A DNA stretch of 64,000 bases from Colwellia sp. 75C3 (GTDB lineage Bacteria > Pseudomonadota > Gammaproteobacteria > Enterobacterales > Alteromonadaceae). The stretch covers positions 434,001 through 498,000 of the forward strand of contig NZ_PJAU01000032.1 in the NCBI RefSeq assembly GCF_002836255.1, in the 5' to 3' direction. The translations under genes and the position numbers were made by a program. This document shows, piece by piece, positions 9,014 to 16,783 of this stretch. The notes under the pieces are model-generated. The model was not told the DNA's origin. It worked only from the letters and a program-made list of their open reading frames with translations, and made no database searches. How positions within the stretch are numbered: the stretch's first letter is position 1; each line of letters begins with the position of its first letter.

Positions 9014-9409
9014 TTATGCAATAACTTGAAGTGTTTCATCCTCAAAAACAGCAGAGGTAAATTCAGACAGAATTGTAAGGAAGTCCGCTTCGTTAATCGG
9101 CTTATCAATTACCTTGTCGAAAAGGCTGAACTCCACTAAGTTTTTCAGTGTATGAATTCCTTGTGTGGTCATAAAGATCACAGGAACTTGTGAAGATAGT
9201 TGATTACCTTTAAGGTTTTTCGTTAGCTGTACACCATTCATCAACGGCATTAAATGATCGATGACAAATAGCTGATAGTTTCCTTGTTGAGCTTTTCCTA
9301 ATGCATCTAAACCGTTAATGGCTAAATCTACATTGTGTCCTTGTGAAATGATAAGCGCTGCAAGCTTTTCTTGAACAGCTTTATTATCATCAACAACTAA
9401 TATATTCAT
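9014..9409 (-). CDS. Stand-alone response regulator receiver (CheY-like)
   Basis: A 131-aa single receiver domain with no output domain. The acidic pair D7/D8 (VVDDN), phospho-acceptor D51 (LFVIDHLMPLMNG), the Thr pair at 81-82 (FMTTQG) and K103 (DKPI) form the full phosphorylation site. No histidine kinase is nearby, so its partner is unknown. It may act through protein contacts, as CheY-like proteins do. It sits alone between the YehS-like gene and apt. Confidence 0.88.
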   Translation of the reverse strand: MNILVVDDNKAVQEKLAALIISQGHNVDLAINGLDALGKAQQGNYQLFVIDHLMPLMNGVQLTKNLKGNQLSSQVPVIFMTTQGIHTLKNLVEFSLFDKVIDKPINEADFLTILSEFTSAVFEDETLQVIA

Positions 9410-9449
9410 ATAAAATTTTTAATACTAAGAGCTAATTTGAGCGGATCTT

Positions 9450-9477
9450 ACCCTATAATTATTTGAGTATATAGGGT
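9450..9477. repeat. Inverted repeat upstream of the response-regulator gene
   Basis: ACCCTATA and TATAGGGT (8 bp each) flank 12 bases, about 40-70 bp upstream of the response-regulator start and downstream of the YehS-like gene. It may be an operator or a weak terminator; nothing decides which. Confidence 0.35.
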
Positions 9478-9559
9478 TTTCTTAGATCAATTACTAAACA
9501 TAATAATTTTAATGTAACGAGAACATAGCACTAATGTATAATTTCCGTGCCAATATAAG

Positions 9560-10252
9560 TTACTTTGATAGTTTTAGACGTTGGCGTTTGGGTGCCGTAG
9601 TGCTATTTGGATTAACATAGACATTACTGGCATTAGGTCTCGCGCCTTCAACCCATGGTGATGAAGGTTCAGGTTTAGTTGCTTTTTTCTTAGCATAGAC
9701 CTTTTTGTCATTACTCGGTTTAGAATTAGTGCTAGATACTTTTGAATTAGAAGTAGAAGGATTAACTATTTTACCCGTTCTTTCAACATGGTAAGTTTTA
9801 TCAATTGCGTGCAAAAGATTCCGTAATACTTGATCTTTACATTCACGATAGTGTTGGTGATCAACTTTACGTGAAAAAGCACTCAATTCAGGCTTACTGA
9901 TTCTAAAATCAACTTCTTCTAATAATGAAATTATTTGTTCAGCTTGTAGGTTTAGTGCAATTTTTAGCTTTGTCAAAATGATATTATTTGTTAAACGCTT
10001 TTCTGGTATTGCTAGAGGACCAGGTTTTTTACCACGTTTTTCATTTATGAAACCATTTAAAAACAAAGCTAATTTGGTATCAAATAAGGAGACGAAGTCA
10101 CTATCGTCGTCTTTTTTCAGCCAGGCACTGACTTGCTCACGGCTAACGATTTCACCTGCCGAAGCAAAGATCGCTACCATTTGTTTATCATTAAAATTAA
10201 AGGTATAACGCAACTTGCGTAAAACATCATTATTATTCACGGTAATATCCAA
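9560..10252 (-). CDS. YehS-like DUF1456 protein
   Basis: A 230-aa protein. The first 160 residues contain two copies of the DUF1456 module: NNDVLRKLRYTFNFNDKQMV with REQVSAWLKKDDD, then NNIILTKLKIALNLQAEQII with ISKPELSAFSRK. This is the architecture of E. coli YehS, whose function is unknown. The last 70 residues are a basic, Ser/Lys/Pro-rich tail that could bind nucleic acid, longer than in YehS. Family assignment is confident; role is not known. Confidence 0.8.
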   Translation of the reverse strand: MDITVNNNDVLRKLRYTFNFNDKQMVAIFASAGEIVSREQVSAWLKKDDDSDFVSLFDTKLALFLNGFINEKRGKKPGPLAIPEKRLTNNIILTKLKIALNLQAEQIISLLEEVDFRISKPELSAFSRKVDHQHYRECKDQVLRNLLHAIDKTYHVERTGKIVNPSTSNSKVSSTNSKPSNDKKVYAKKKATKPEPSSPWVEGARPNASNVYVNPNSTTAPKRQRLKLSK

Positions 10253-10307
10253 TCCATAAGTACAATATAGCTATTATACACGCTAAGACAATTTGCTTAC
10301 ATATATG

Positions 10308-10787
10308 TTAGTGAAATACTTCATGGCTAAAATGGAGATGTTTACCTGATGTCATTAACGTTTTAAAATCATCTTGAGTCACGCATAACAAAGTTTCATG
10401 ATCACCGGATTCGAGATAAACCTTTGAAAGTCGATCTAGCTTTTTTTCACAAATCATTGTTAGATGATATGCAACCGGTGCTGGGGGTATTGCCCCCTGA
10501 TTACAATCTGAAAATAGTTGGTATAGCTCACGTTCTTTTATTAATTTAAAGCTACCATGCAGCTTATCATTCACTACTGATAGGCTTAACTTATCACTAG
10601 CTGGCAATATGGCCATCAACTTTTTATCTTCATGGTTTTTCAGTAAAACAGCTTTGGCAATTTGTTTTAATGAGATACTAGCGGTTATTGCTGTACCAAC
10701 TGAACTATTGCTGTGGAAGTGTTCAACTGCTTGGTATGGAATATTCTTTTCATTAAGGTATCGAGTAAGTCTAGTTGAAGCGTTCAT
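10308..10787 (-). CDS. YbaK/ProX-like aminoacyl-tRNA deacylase family protein
   Basis: A 159-aa protein with the YbaK/aminoacyl-tRNA editing fold: an N-terminal NEKNIPYQAVEH strand, SISLKQIAKAVLLKN (the Lys expected in the editing pocket), LPASDKLSLSVVNDKL, then GAIPPAPVAYHL in place of the usual G-x-x-P/PFG segment. Members hydrolyse mischarged tRNA such as Cys- or Ala-tRNAPro. It is a free-standing domain, not fused to a synthetase. Which mischarged tRNA it edits cannot be read from the sequence. It is downstream of the HvfA-like gene but separated by a terminator. Confidence 0.75.
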   Translation of the reverse strand: MNASTRLTRYLNEKNIPYQAVEHFHSNSSVGTAITASISLKQIAKAVLLKNHEDKKLMAILPASDKLSLSVVNDKLHGSFKLIKERELYQLFSDCNQGAIPPAPVAYHLTMICEKKLDRLSKVYLESGDHETLLCVTQDDFKTLMTSGKHLHFSHEVFH

Positions 10788-10884
10788 ATAAACCTCTGAC
10801 TATTTTTTAGCTTAATTAAGTATAGTCCTTTATATCAATTTACTTAATAGAGGGTTTGAGAAAGTTAAAGTCGCTTTTTTTATA

Positions 10885-10912
10885 ATAAAAAACGGGCATT
10901 AGCCCGTTTATT
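10885..10912 (-). terminator. Terminator after the HvfA-like gene
   Basis: On the minus strand AACGGGC-TAAT-GCCCGTT is followed by TTTTATTATA. The stem is GC-rich and the T-tract good. It lies 28 bp after the stop of the Cys-repeat protein and isolates it from the YbaK-like gene. Confidence 0.88.
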
Positions 10913-10939
10913 GTTCACTATCTAAAGAAAATTAGCCTA

Positions 10940-11404
10940 CTAACCACCACATTTCTTGCTCTTTTCTTTCGACTTACCTTCACCACATTTACCTTCGCCG
11001 CACTTACCTTTTTTAGCAGCTTTCATTTTGCCTTCGCCGCATTTTCCTTCACCACATTTACCTTTTTTAGCAGCCTTCATTTTGCCTTCGCCACATTTCC
11101 CTTCTCCGCATTTACCTTTTTTGGCGTCTTTCATTTTACCTTCGCCACATTTCCCTTCTCCGCACTTACCTTTTTTGGCGTCTTTCATTTTGCCTTCGCC
11201 ACATTTTCCTTCACCACACTTACCTTTTTTGGCGTCTTTCATTTTACCTTCGCCACATTTTCCATCTGCATGGTCAGATACAATAGTAACTAATTCATTC
11301 GATGCAAAAGGATTCGATTCTGCTTTAGCTATATTACTAGTGAAAAGGCTAAAAGCGAGTAAGCTCATTACCGCAGCGATTGTTGATTTCTTAACTATAT
11401 TCAT
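10940..11404 (-). CDS. HvfA-like secreted Cys-rich repeat peptide (candidate copper-binding RiPP precursor)
   Basis: A 154-aa protein with a Sec signal peptide (basic start, hydrophobic core, cleavage probably after SNIAKA near residue 28), an approximately 20-residue spacer, then almost pure Lys-Cys-Gly-Glu repeats. The 18-residue unit KCGEGKCGEGKMKDAKKG occurs four times, flanked by shortened units, then a KKCGG end. There are 12 cysteines; five (C68, C86, C104, C122, C140) lie in EGKCG, the motif that in HvfA-type precursors is modified by an MNIO (DUF692) enzyme with an HvfC-type partner to oxazolone/thioamide copper ligands. No such enzymes are adjacent in the window. The start has AAGGA eight bases upstream. 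Expression as a single-gene unit is suggested by flanking signals. Alternative: an unmodified metal-binding or metallothionein-like protein. Confidence 0.72.
   Translation of the reverse strand: MNIVKKSTIAAVMSLLAFSLFTSNIAKAESNPFASNELVTIVSDHADGKCGEGKMKDAKKGKCGEGKCGEGKMKDAKKGKCGEGKCGEGKMKDAKKGKCGEGKCGEGKMKAAKKGKCGEGKCGEGKMKAAKKGKCGEGKCGEGKSKEKSKKCGG
10973..11260 (-). repeat. 54-bp in-frame tandem repeat in the HvfA-like gene
   Basis: Four full 54-bp units encode residues 62-133, with partial units before (49-61) and after (134-144). The last two full units have Ala instead of Asp in MK(D/A)AKKG. The near identity of codons between units points to recent copy-number change by slippage or unequal recombination. 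Confidence 0.9.
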
Positions 11405-11446
11405 GATGTATTTCCTTTGTTTATGCTTATTATTAAAATCATCTCA

Positions 11447-11595
11447 TTATAAACACTCATAAAAGTGAGCTCAAAAGGCTTATAATCTACGTTATTAGTG
11501 TCGTTATGGAAGTTCCATTGCCTTCACTAACACTTGACTTATAAGCCTTTTAATTCTCATTGAGACAGAGAAACTTACTTTTATAGGTGTTATAG
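11447..11595. repeat. Palindromic element upstream of the HvfA-like gene (short MITE relative)
   Basis: AAAAGGCTTATAA (11473-11485) and TTATAAGCCTTTT (11539-11551) are a perfect 13-bp inverted repeat, with outer imperfect arms around ATAAAAGT(G/A)AG. The right arm shares the exact 16-mer AAGCCTTTTAATTCTC with the MITE-like element at 47251-47511 (opposite orientation), and the interior shares CGTTATT and CCATT..CTTCA blocks with it. It lies 43 bp upstream of the HvfA-like start and may form part of its leader or promoter. Confidence 0.65.
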
Positions 11596-11671
11596 AGATT
11601 TAGTTATATATCATTAAACATAGACCTGCAATGGGTAATAAAAATTTCAACAATCCGAAATTTAGACAAAA

Positions 11672-11709
11672 AAAACCAGCATCCCTTTAAAAGGCATGCT
11701 GGTTTTTTA
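11672..11709. terminator. Terminator of the TonB2 operon
   Basis: AACCAGCAT and ATGCTGGTT form a strong stem with further inner pairs (CCCTTT/AAAAGG), A-rich on the left and T-rich on the right, so it can work both ways. It lies just downstream of the last gene (TPR protein) of the minus-strand TonB2 operon. Confidence 0.88.
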
Positions 11710-11741
11710 TTACATAATTAAATTAGCTAAATCAGCTTACA

Positions 11742-13049
11742 TTAAATAGTAACGTTTTTTCTTTTAGCCGTATCAACAATAAAGCTTTTCCAACCCTTGG
11801 CAGATCTACGCGTACTAGGATCTTTCATTGCTTTTTGAATAGCCGCGAATGCTTTCTTGTACTTTTCTAGATAGAAGTACGATTCAGCAATACTCATATG
11901 AATTCGGCCTTGATTAGAAGCACCAAGTTCAATCGCTTTATTCAAAGCAACAACAGCTTTCGCAAATTGCTCATCTTGTTTTAACAACATACCTTGCTTA
12001 CGATAATGCTTGGCATTTGTTGTCATTTTGGCTAACTCACCATAATAACTTGCTGCTTTATCAATATGTTGTGCAGAGTGCCAAGCATTCGCTAAAGTGG
12101 CGATATTTTTATCGTCACGCTTAACTAGACCGGAAGCAATATGTTTCTCTAATAGCATAGCGGCTTTATAAGGCGCTTCACTTTGAGAGTATAAATTGGC
12201 TAACATCTTAATTTGGCTTTCTTTATTCAAGTGACCCAGTTTATAAGCTAGATCAAGTGTTTGCGTTGCTTTTTCATAATTCTCATCTAATAAATAAAAC
12301 GATGGTAATTGTGTCCACCACTGCTTATTTTCAGGGAAAATTTGAATTACAGTTTCTAAAACCTTAACAGCTTCTTTATACATCTTACGTTCATAGTAAG
12401 AAGTAAGTTTTAAGACGTATGGGTTTTGATTTGGCTTATCGCCAAAAGCTGCAATAGCTTTATCCGCTGGTTCAATAACTTTATCTAATTGTTTTAACGA
12501 GTAATACGCTTGCCCAATTTTGATATAAGTTTGACCATCACTCTTTCCGGAAAAATCCATCCAGTCAGCATAAGCTTTCAGCGCGCCTTTATAGTCTTTG
12601 GTCATCATTTGCATGTCACCCAATAACTTTAAAGACTCACTTTGATCACCTTCATTAAGCAAATCAGGTTCAATAGCTTTTTTAAGATAATCAATAGTCT
12701 TTTGCTCATTGTCACCTAATTGCGCATACATAATAGCAATCATGCGAGCCACATAGGCTTGGTCGTAGGCTTTAGATGCATCGATGTCCAATAATACAGC
12801 AAGAGCACCTTTTAAGTCAGAAGGTGTCTCATCATCACCACTATAAAGCTCAAAAGCTTTCTGGACCTTTTTACCAACACGAGGACCAACTAGTTGCGTA
12901 GGACGTTTCTTTTTTTCAGCCTGTTCGGCACCAGCTGCTTCGGCATAATTTGCAAAAGGAGCTTGCGCAACAAGTAACGAGGCAACAACAACAAGAGAAG
13001 TTGATAATTTTTTAAGTTTTAAGTTTTTAAACACTAATTTATTAAACAT
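11742..13049 (-). CDS. TPR-repeat periplasmic protein of the TonB2 operon
   Basis: A 435-aa protein with a signal peptide (LSTSLVVVASLLVAQAPFANYAEA) and about eight to ten TPR-like helical repeats from residue 65 onward (for example YKGALKAYADWMDFSGKSDGQ, FAKAVVALNKAIELG, YKKAFAAIQKAMKDP). It starts 2 bp after tonB2 and ends the operon. TPR proteins commonly occupy this place in TtpC/TonB2 operons of marine gammaproteobacteria; the role in TonB-dependent transport is not established and is inferred from position to be periplasmic assembly or coupling. Confidence 0.82.
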   Translation of the reverse strand: MFNKLVFKNLKLKKLSTSLVVVASLLVAQAPFANYAEAAGAEQAEKKKRPTQLVGPRVGKKVQKAFELYSGDDETPSDLKGALAVLLDIDASKAYDQAYVARMIAIMYAQLGDNEQKTIDYLKKAIEPDLLNEGDQSESLKLLGDMQMMTKDYKGALKAYADWMDFSGKSDGQTYIKIGQAYYSLKQLDKVIEPADKAIAAFGDKPNQNPYVLKLTSYYERKMYKEAVKVLETVIQIFPENKQWWTQLPSFYLLDENYEKATQTLDLAYKLGHLNKESQIKMLANLYSQSEAPYKAAMLLEKHIASGLVKRDDKNIATLANAWHSAQHIDKAASYYGELAKMTTNAKHYRKQGMLLKQDEQFAKAVVALNKAIELGASNQGRIHMSIAESYFYLEKYKKAFAAIQKAMKDPSTRRSAKGWKSFIVDTAKRKNVTI

Positions 13050-13051
13050 AA

Positions 13052-13666
13052 TTAATCGCCTCCCATTTTGAAGTCAAGTTGAACTGTTAAACCTGTTTGT
13101 ATCAGGGTTTGACCTTCAACAACTTTCGGCTTGTATTTCCACTTTCTAAGTGCGCGTTTTGCTTCTTTATCAAACACACGCTTAGGTTTAGCTTCTATAA
13201 CTTTAACATCCTCAACACCACCAATTTTGTTGATAGAGAAAGAAAGAATAACATAACCTTCTTTACCATCTCGAGCTGCCTGTATTGGGTACTTAGGCTC
13301 GATACGAACTATTGGTGTCGCATCGCCGTCACGTCCCATACCAGCACCAGGAGCACTCAAGCCCGTTGATGCACCAGACATTTGAACACCCGGCATATTG
13401 AAGTTTAATCCTCCAGTATTGTTGCTAGATTCAGGCTCTGGCGCTTGCTGCTTAGGCGGCGCTTTGGGTGGCGGAGGCGGCGGCGGCGGTACTCGTCGAC
13501 GCTGTTCTGCTGCAGACTTTGGCGGCGTAGTATTTACTTCTACGATAATATTCTCTAGTTGCTCTTCTTTATTTCTATCACCGCTAGAAACAAGAAAAGC
13601 CATAAAAGCAAATAAGCCAAAGGTTACTACAGCGCCTAGTAGTATTGATACTAAAAAGCGAACCAT
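13052..13666 (-). CDS. tonB: TonB2-type energy transducer
   Basis: A short 204-aa TonB. One N-terminal membrane anchor (residues 5-27, FLVSILLGAVVTFGLFAFMAF), a proline-rich linker (RRRVPPPPPPPPKAPP) that spans part of the periplasm, and a C-terminal TonB domain from about residue 118 (IVRIEPKYPIQAARDGKEGYVILSFSINK, RKWKYKPKVVEGQ). It transmits proton-motive force from ExbB/ExbD to outer-membrane receptors such as the one at 19900. The short form is typical of TonB2 systems. It lies 3 bp after exbD. Confidence 0.93.
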   Translation of the reverse strand: MVRFLVSILLGAVVTFGLFAFMAFLVSSGDRNKEEQLENIIVEVNTTPPKSAAEQRRRVPPPPPPPPKAPPKQQAPEPESSNNTGGLNFNMPGVQMSGASTGLSAPGAGMGRDGDATPIVRIEPKYPIQAARDGKEGYVILSFSINKIGGVEDVKVIEAKPKRVFDKEAKRALRKWKYKPKVVEGQTLIQTGLTVQLDFKMGGD

Positions 13667-13669
13667 ATA

Positions 13670-14071
13670 TTACCCCTTCGCAGCCGCGATAGAAATACGA
13701 TCTATACCAGCCTCTTTAATTGCATCCATTACTTTAACAACGATACCGTGTTTGGCATCTTTGTCAGCTTGAATGATTACAACATCGGTAGGTTGTTCAG
13801 CAAGTAATTTTTCAATTCTTGCGCCAACACGTTCAATATCAACTCGACCTTTATCTAACCAAATTTCACCATTATCTTTTATTGCAACAAAGATATTGGC
13901 ATTTTTTTGCTTAGATTGATTAGCCGCTTTAGGTTTATTTACTTCAATACCAGCTTCTTTTACAAATGAAGTGGTTACGATGAAGAAGATCAGCATGATA
14001 AAGACGATGTCAAGCATCGGTGTCATATCAATCACTGCTTCTTCGTCTTCACGAATACGTTTACGTGCCAT
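13670..14071 (-). CDS. exbD: ExbD biopolymer transport protein (TonB2 system)
   Basis: A 133-aa inner-membrane protein with a single membrane helix (residues 16-37). The proton-channel aspartate sits in the helix start (IDMTPMLDIVFIMLIFFIV, D21 or so), and the periplasmic domain follows. It works with ExbB2 and TtpC to energise TonB2. Tight spacing (12 bp after exbB2, 3 bp before tonB). Confidence 0.94.
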   Translation of the reverse strand: MARKRIREDEEAVIDMTPMLDIVFIMLIFFIVTTSFVKEAGIEVNKPKAANQSKQKNANIFVAIKDNGEIWLDKGRVDIERVGARIEKLLAEQPTDVVIIQADKDAKHGIVVKVMDAIKEAGIDRISIAAAKG

Positions 14072-14083
14072 GAAAATATCTCT

Positions 14084-14608
14084 CTAGTGGTGAGGTAAAC
14101 TGTCAACCAGTTTAGCCTTTGCTAGTTTAACTTTAGCGTCTAATCTTGAACTAAAAAACACACCGGATAATGCAGCTACCATACCGGCCATAGTCGGAAT
14201 AGTTGCTTGCGATATACCAGAGGCCATTAGACGCGGATTACCAGTACCTTGTTCAGCCATAACTTCAAATACGCCGATCATACCTGTTACTGTTCCCAGT
14301 AAGCCGATAAGAGGACACATTGCCACTAATGTTCTAATGGTTATCATATGCTTTTCAAGTAACTCGTCTGCTTCGGAGATCCAAGTCTCTCTAATTCGAT
14401 GTGCATACCAAGATGTAGTATCTTGGCGTGCATCCCAACGAGCGATGATATCATCTCTCATAGTTGGGTAGGTTGTTGATAAAAACCAATAGCGATTTAT
14501 CATTAGAACCCACATCAATAAGAGTGCGAAGGCAACAACATAAAGTACGTTACCACCTGTCGCAATAAAACCCCTGACAGATTCCCAAAGCTCTATCAGG
14601 AATAACAT
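14084..14608 (-). CDS. exbB: ExbB2 proton-channel protein
   Basis: A 174-aa MotA/TolQ/ExbB-family protein with three membrane segments: about residues 16-37, a second in IRTLVAMCPLIGLLGTVTGMIGVF and a third around GISQATIPTMAGMVAALSGVFF. PLIGLLGTVTGMI is the family signature. The short form is typical of ExbB2. It overlaps the upstream ttpC gene by one base, indicating translational coupling. Confidence 0.93.
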   Translation of the reverse strand: MLFLIELWESVRGFIATGGNVLYVVAFALLLMWVLMINRYWFLSTTYPTMRDDIIARWDARQDTTSWYAHRIRETWISEADELLEKHMITIRTLVAMCPLIGLLGTVTGMIGVFEVMAEQGTGNPRLMASGISQATIPTMAGMVAALSGVFFSSRLDAKVKLAKAKLVDSLPHH

Positions 14609-15957
14609 TATTTAGACCCCTTCTCTGCGATAGCAGCAATTAAACCAGCGCTTTGCTCGTCTAATTTTTGTAATACAGACTTACTTTTACCAGCAACAAT
14701 TGAGTGGATTAAGATAAGTGGTAATGCACAGATCAAACCTAATGCAGTAGTTACAAGTGCAAGAGAGATGTTACCCGCCATAATTTTCGGGTCACCGGTA
14801 CCAAACAACATGATTGTTTGGAAAGTCATAATCATACCGATTACTGTACCTAATAGACCCATTAGTGGGGCAATAGCAGCAAACATTTTGATTAGGTTAA
14901 CACCACGGTCAACTTTTGGCGTTTCACGAAGAATAGCTTCATCAAGTTTTAGTTCTAACGTTTCAGCATCTACTGATTGGTTATCGTAGAATACTTTAAG
15001 TAAACGACCTAGAGGGTTGTTTTCATTTGGCTTATCAAGATTTTTCTCTTGAGCTTTAATTTTAGAGCTCATGCCGCCTAAAACGATTAAACGTTCAAGT
15101 GCAATGATACAACCAATAATGAATAATACCGTAATGGCATAACCAACTTCTTTACCTTCGTGGAAGAATTGTTCAACAGTCTTCTTACGTGTTTCTAAAG
15201 ATAGAATACCACCCTGAGAAGGATCTAGGTAAACAGCGCTATAACCTGAGTTAAGACCAAAGAAATCAGATGCAGTTCCACTGATATAACCATCTGGTTG
15301 CTTAGGTAAAGGTTGAACTTGACCCACTTCATCGTTGTAAGTTAAGTAACCGTTAGCAGATACTAGGTTAAATGTACCAATACGAGTAATCGTTTCAGTA
15401 GATTTAGTACCATCTAGGTTAGTAACATCAACACTAAACTGTGAGATTTTACCTGATTCAGTCATTTCAGTTTGTAAAGCAAACCATAACTCTTCTAAAT
15501 CAGAAATACTTGGGATTTCTTTTGCGTTAGCGATGCGGTTAAGCGTTTCACCACGATTAGGAAACTCAGCACTTACTAGTGAAGTACTAATTTGACCAAA
15601 GGCACTAGCTGCTGCTGCACGAGAAACACCGAACATTTCACCTAAAGTACCCGTCGCATTATCTAATTCAACAGATTTCTGTGCTAAAGTAATTTCATTA
15701 GCAGCATATTCTTTAGTTAAACGTTTGTTACGAGCGTTTTGGTTTGCTAATTCTTTTGTCGCTTTAGTTAGTAAAGCACTTTTATCAGCGCGAGCAGATA
15801 AAAATTCAGCTTCACGTTTTTTGTCAAGTTTAGCTTCTGATACACGGTCAGCTTTTACTTGCTTAAGTAAATCATCTAATTGATTCGCTTGAGTCGTTGC
15901 TACAAAACCAGTCGTCATAGACGCTGCTAGCAATACAAAATTAATAAGTTTTTTCAT
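14608..15957 (-). CDS. ttpC: TtpC-like ExbB-family protein with long periplasmic domain
   Basis: A 449-aa protein with a signal peptide (LLAASMTTGFVATTQA), a coiled-coil periplasmic segment (about 30-110), a globular periplasmic region (about 115-260), then a membrane helix (VGYAITVLFIIGCIIALERLIVLG) and a C-terminal TolQ/ExbB domain (APLMGLLGTVIGMIMTFQTIMLFGTGDPKIMAGNISLAL split over two helices). TtpC was described in Vibrio as a fourth component required by TonB2. One-base overlaps join it to both neighbours, so the operon is translationally coupled. Confidence 0.9.
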   Translation of the reverse strand: MKKLINFVLLAASMTTGFVATTQANQLDDLLKQVKADRVSEAKLDKKREAEFLSARADKSALLTKATKELANQNARNKRLTKEYAANEITLAQKSVELDNATGTLGEMFGVSRAAAASAFGQISTSLVSAEFPNRGETLNRIANAKEIPSISDLEELWFALQTEMTESGKISQFSVDVTNLDGTKSTETITRIGTFNLVSANGYLTYNDEVGQVQPLPKQPDGYISGTASDFFGLNSGYSAVYLDPSQGGILSLETRKKTVEQFFHEGKEVGYAITVLFIIGCIIALERLIVLGGMSSKIKAQEKNLDKPNENNPLGRLLKVFYDNQSVDAETLELKLDEAILRETPKVDRGVNLIKMFAAIAPLMGLLGTVIGMIMTFQTIMLFGTGDPKIMAGNISLALVTTALGLICALPLILIHSIVAGKSKSVLQKLDEQSAGLIAAIAEKGSK

Positions 15958-16736
15958 TATTTTGCTCCTGCTGCAAATACTGGTAATTTAGTTAGGTCTG
16001 CTGGAAGTTGCTTACGTGCCATACGAATAGCATCTGTAATAGGTTTTAAATACTCATCACCTAACTCTTCCCATGCGCGTGTATCGTTGTTCCATAACCA
16101 AGAATGCTTAGCATCAAGTGATTGTGCAACCAAAGCAATACGCCCCATGTGTACGAAATCAGCAGTAAGTGTACGACCGCCTAAATCAATCTCGCCTTGG
16201 TAAGCATCAAAAATGGTACCGTAACTTGATTCAATCTCATACGCTTCAAGTATTAAACGAAATTGTTCAGATGTTGTTACATTTGAATCGTTCATTACGT
16301 CACGTAGGTTAGCAACACGTTCTTGACGGCGCTCAATGTTCATCGGAACATCTAACTTAACGAATGTTTCAAGGGTATCTATCATCTTGTACATTAATGG
16401 TACAAGGCCTTGTTTGATTTCATCAATGCTATCAATTTGCTTTTGTAATGAAACAACATTAGCTTTTTGATCATCAACCATACGTTGAACATGATCGTTA
16501 TAACCACGTAATACGTCAGCTTCATCAACAGTATTACGATACTCACCAAGAAGATCTTGAGTTTGTTCGTAAATGCTATTGATTTTAACTTGTGATTTTT
16601 TTGATTGCTTGAAGATTTTCGCTTCAGTGTTTTGAAGGTCTGTTAATGCATCAGCAGCAGCGATATTACTACCTGCTAGTGCTAGTACGCCAACTATCGC
16701 GGTGGCGATGAGGCTTTTCTTACTTACTTTGGACAT
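15957..16736 (-). CDS. DUF3450 periplasmic coiled-coil protein of the TonB2 operon
   Basis: About 259 aa. Signal peptide LIATAIVGVLALAGSNIAAA followed by a long helical, coiled-coil region (residues 35-140; IFKQSKKSQVKINSIYEQTQ, VDDQKANVVSLQKQID) and a conserved C-terminal part (SSYGTIFDAYQGEIDLGGRTLTADFVHMGRIAL, SWLWNND). This is the DUF3450 family, regularly the first gene of TonB2/TtpC operons. A TTG three codons upstream (16745) is possible, but the ATG at 16736 gives a normal signal peptide. Function is unknown; a structural partner of TtpC is a reasonable inference. Confidence 0.85.
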   Translation of the reverse strand: MSKVSKKSLIATAIVGVLALAGSNIAAADALTDLQNTEAKIFKQSKKSQVKINSIYEQTQDLLGEYRNTVDEADVLRGYNDHVQRMVDDQKANVVSLQKQIDSIDEIKQGLVPLMYKMIDTLETFVKLDVPMNIERRQERVANLRDVMNDSNVTTSEQFRLILEAYEIESSYGTIFDAYQGEIDLGGRTLTADFVHMGRIALVAQSLDAKHSWLWNNDTRAWEELGDEYLKPITDAIRMARKQLPADLTKLPVFAAGAK

Positions 16737-16766
16737 AGTTCCCAACCATTGCTATTTTAATTTTGA

Positions 16767-16783
16767 TAACAAAATATTTGTTA
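16767..16783. promoter_or_regulatory. Inverted repeat in the TonB2 operon leader
   Basis: TAACAAA-ATA-TTTGTTA, a perfect 7-bp inverted repeat about 30 bp upstream of the first gene of the TonB2 operon. It could be an operator overlapping the promoter. No recognisable Fur box is present. The rest of 16784-17271 is AT-rich and I see no gene in it. Confidence 0.35.

Noticed and set aside
10973..11260. CRISPR-like regular repeats
   Set aside because: The 54-bp units are contiguous and in frame with a protein; there are no unique spacers.
10956..11462. Plus-strand open frame of 168 aa rich in Pro/His/Leu
   Set aside because: It is the antisense of the HvfA-like repeats; the reverse frame stays open only because of the repeated codons, and the minus strand has the signal peptide and ribosome-binding site.
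13398..13772. Plus-strand Gly-rich frame of 124 aa
   Set aside because: Antisense of the proline-rich linker of TonB and the end of ExbD.
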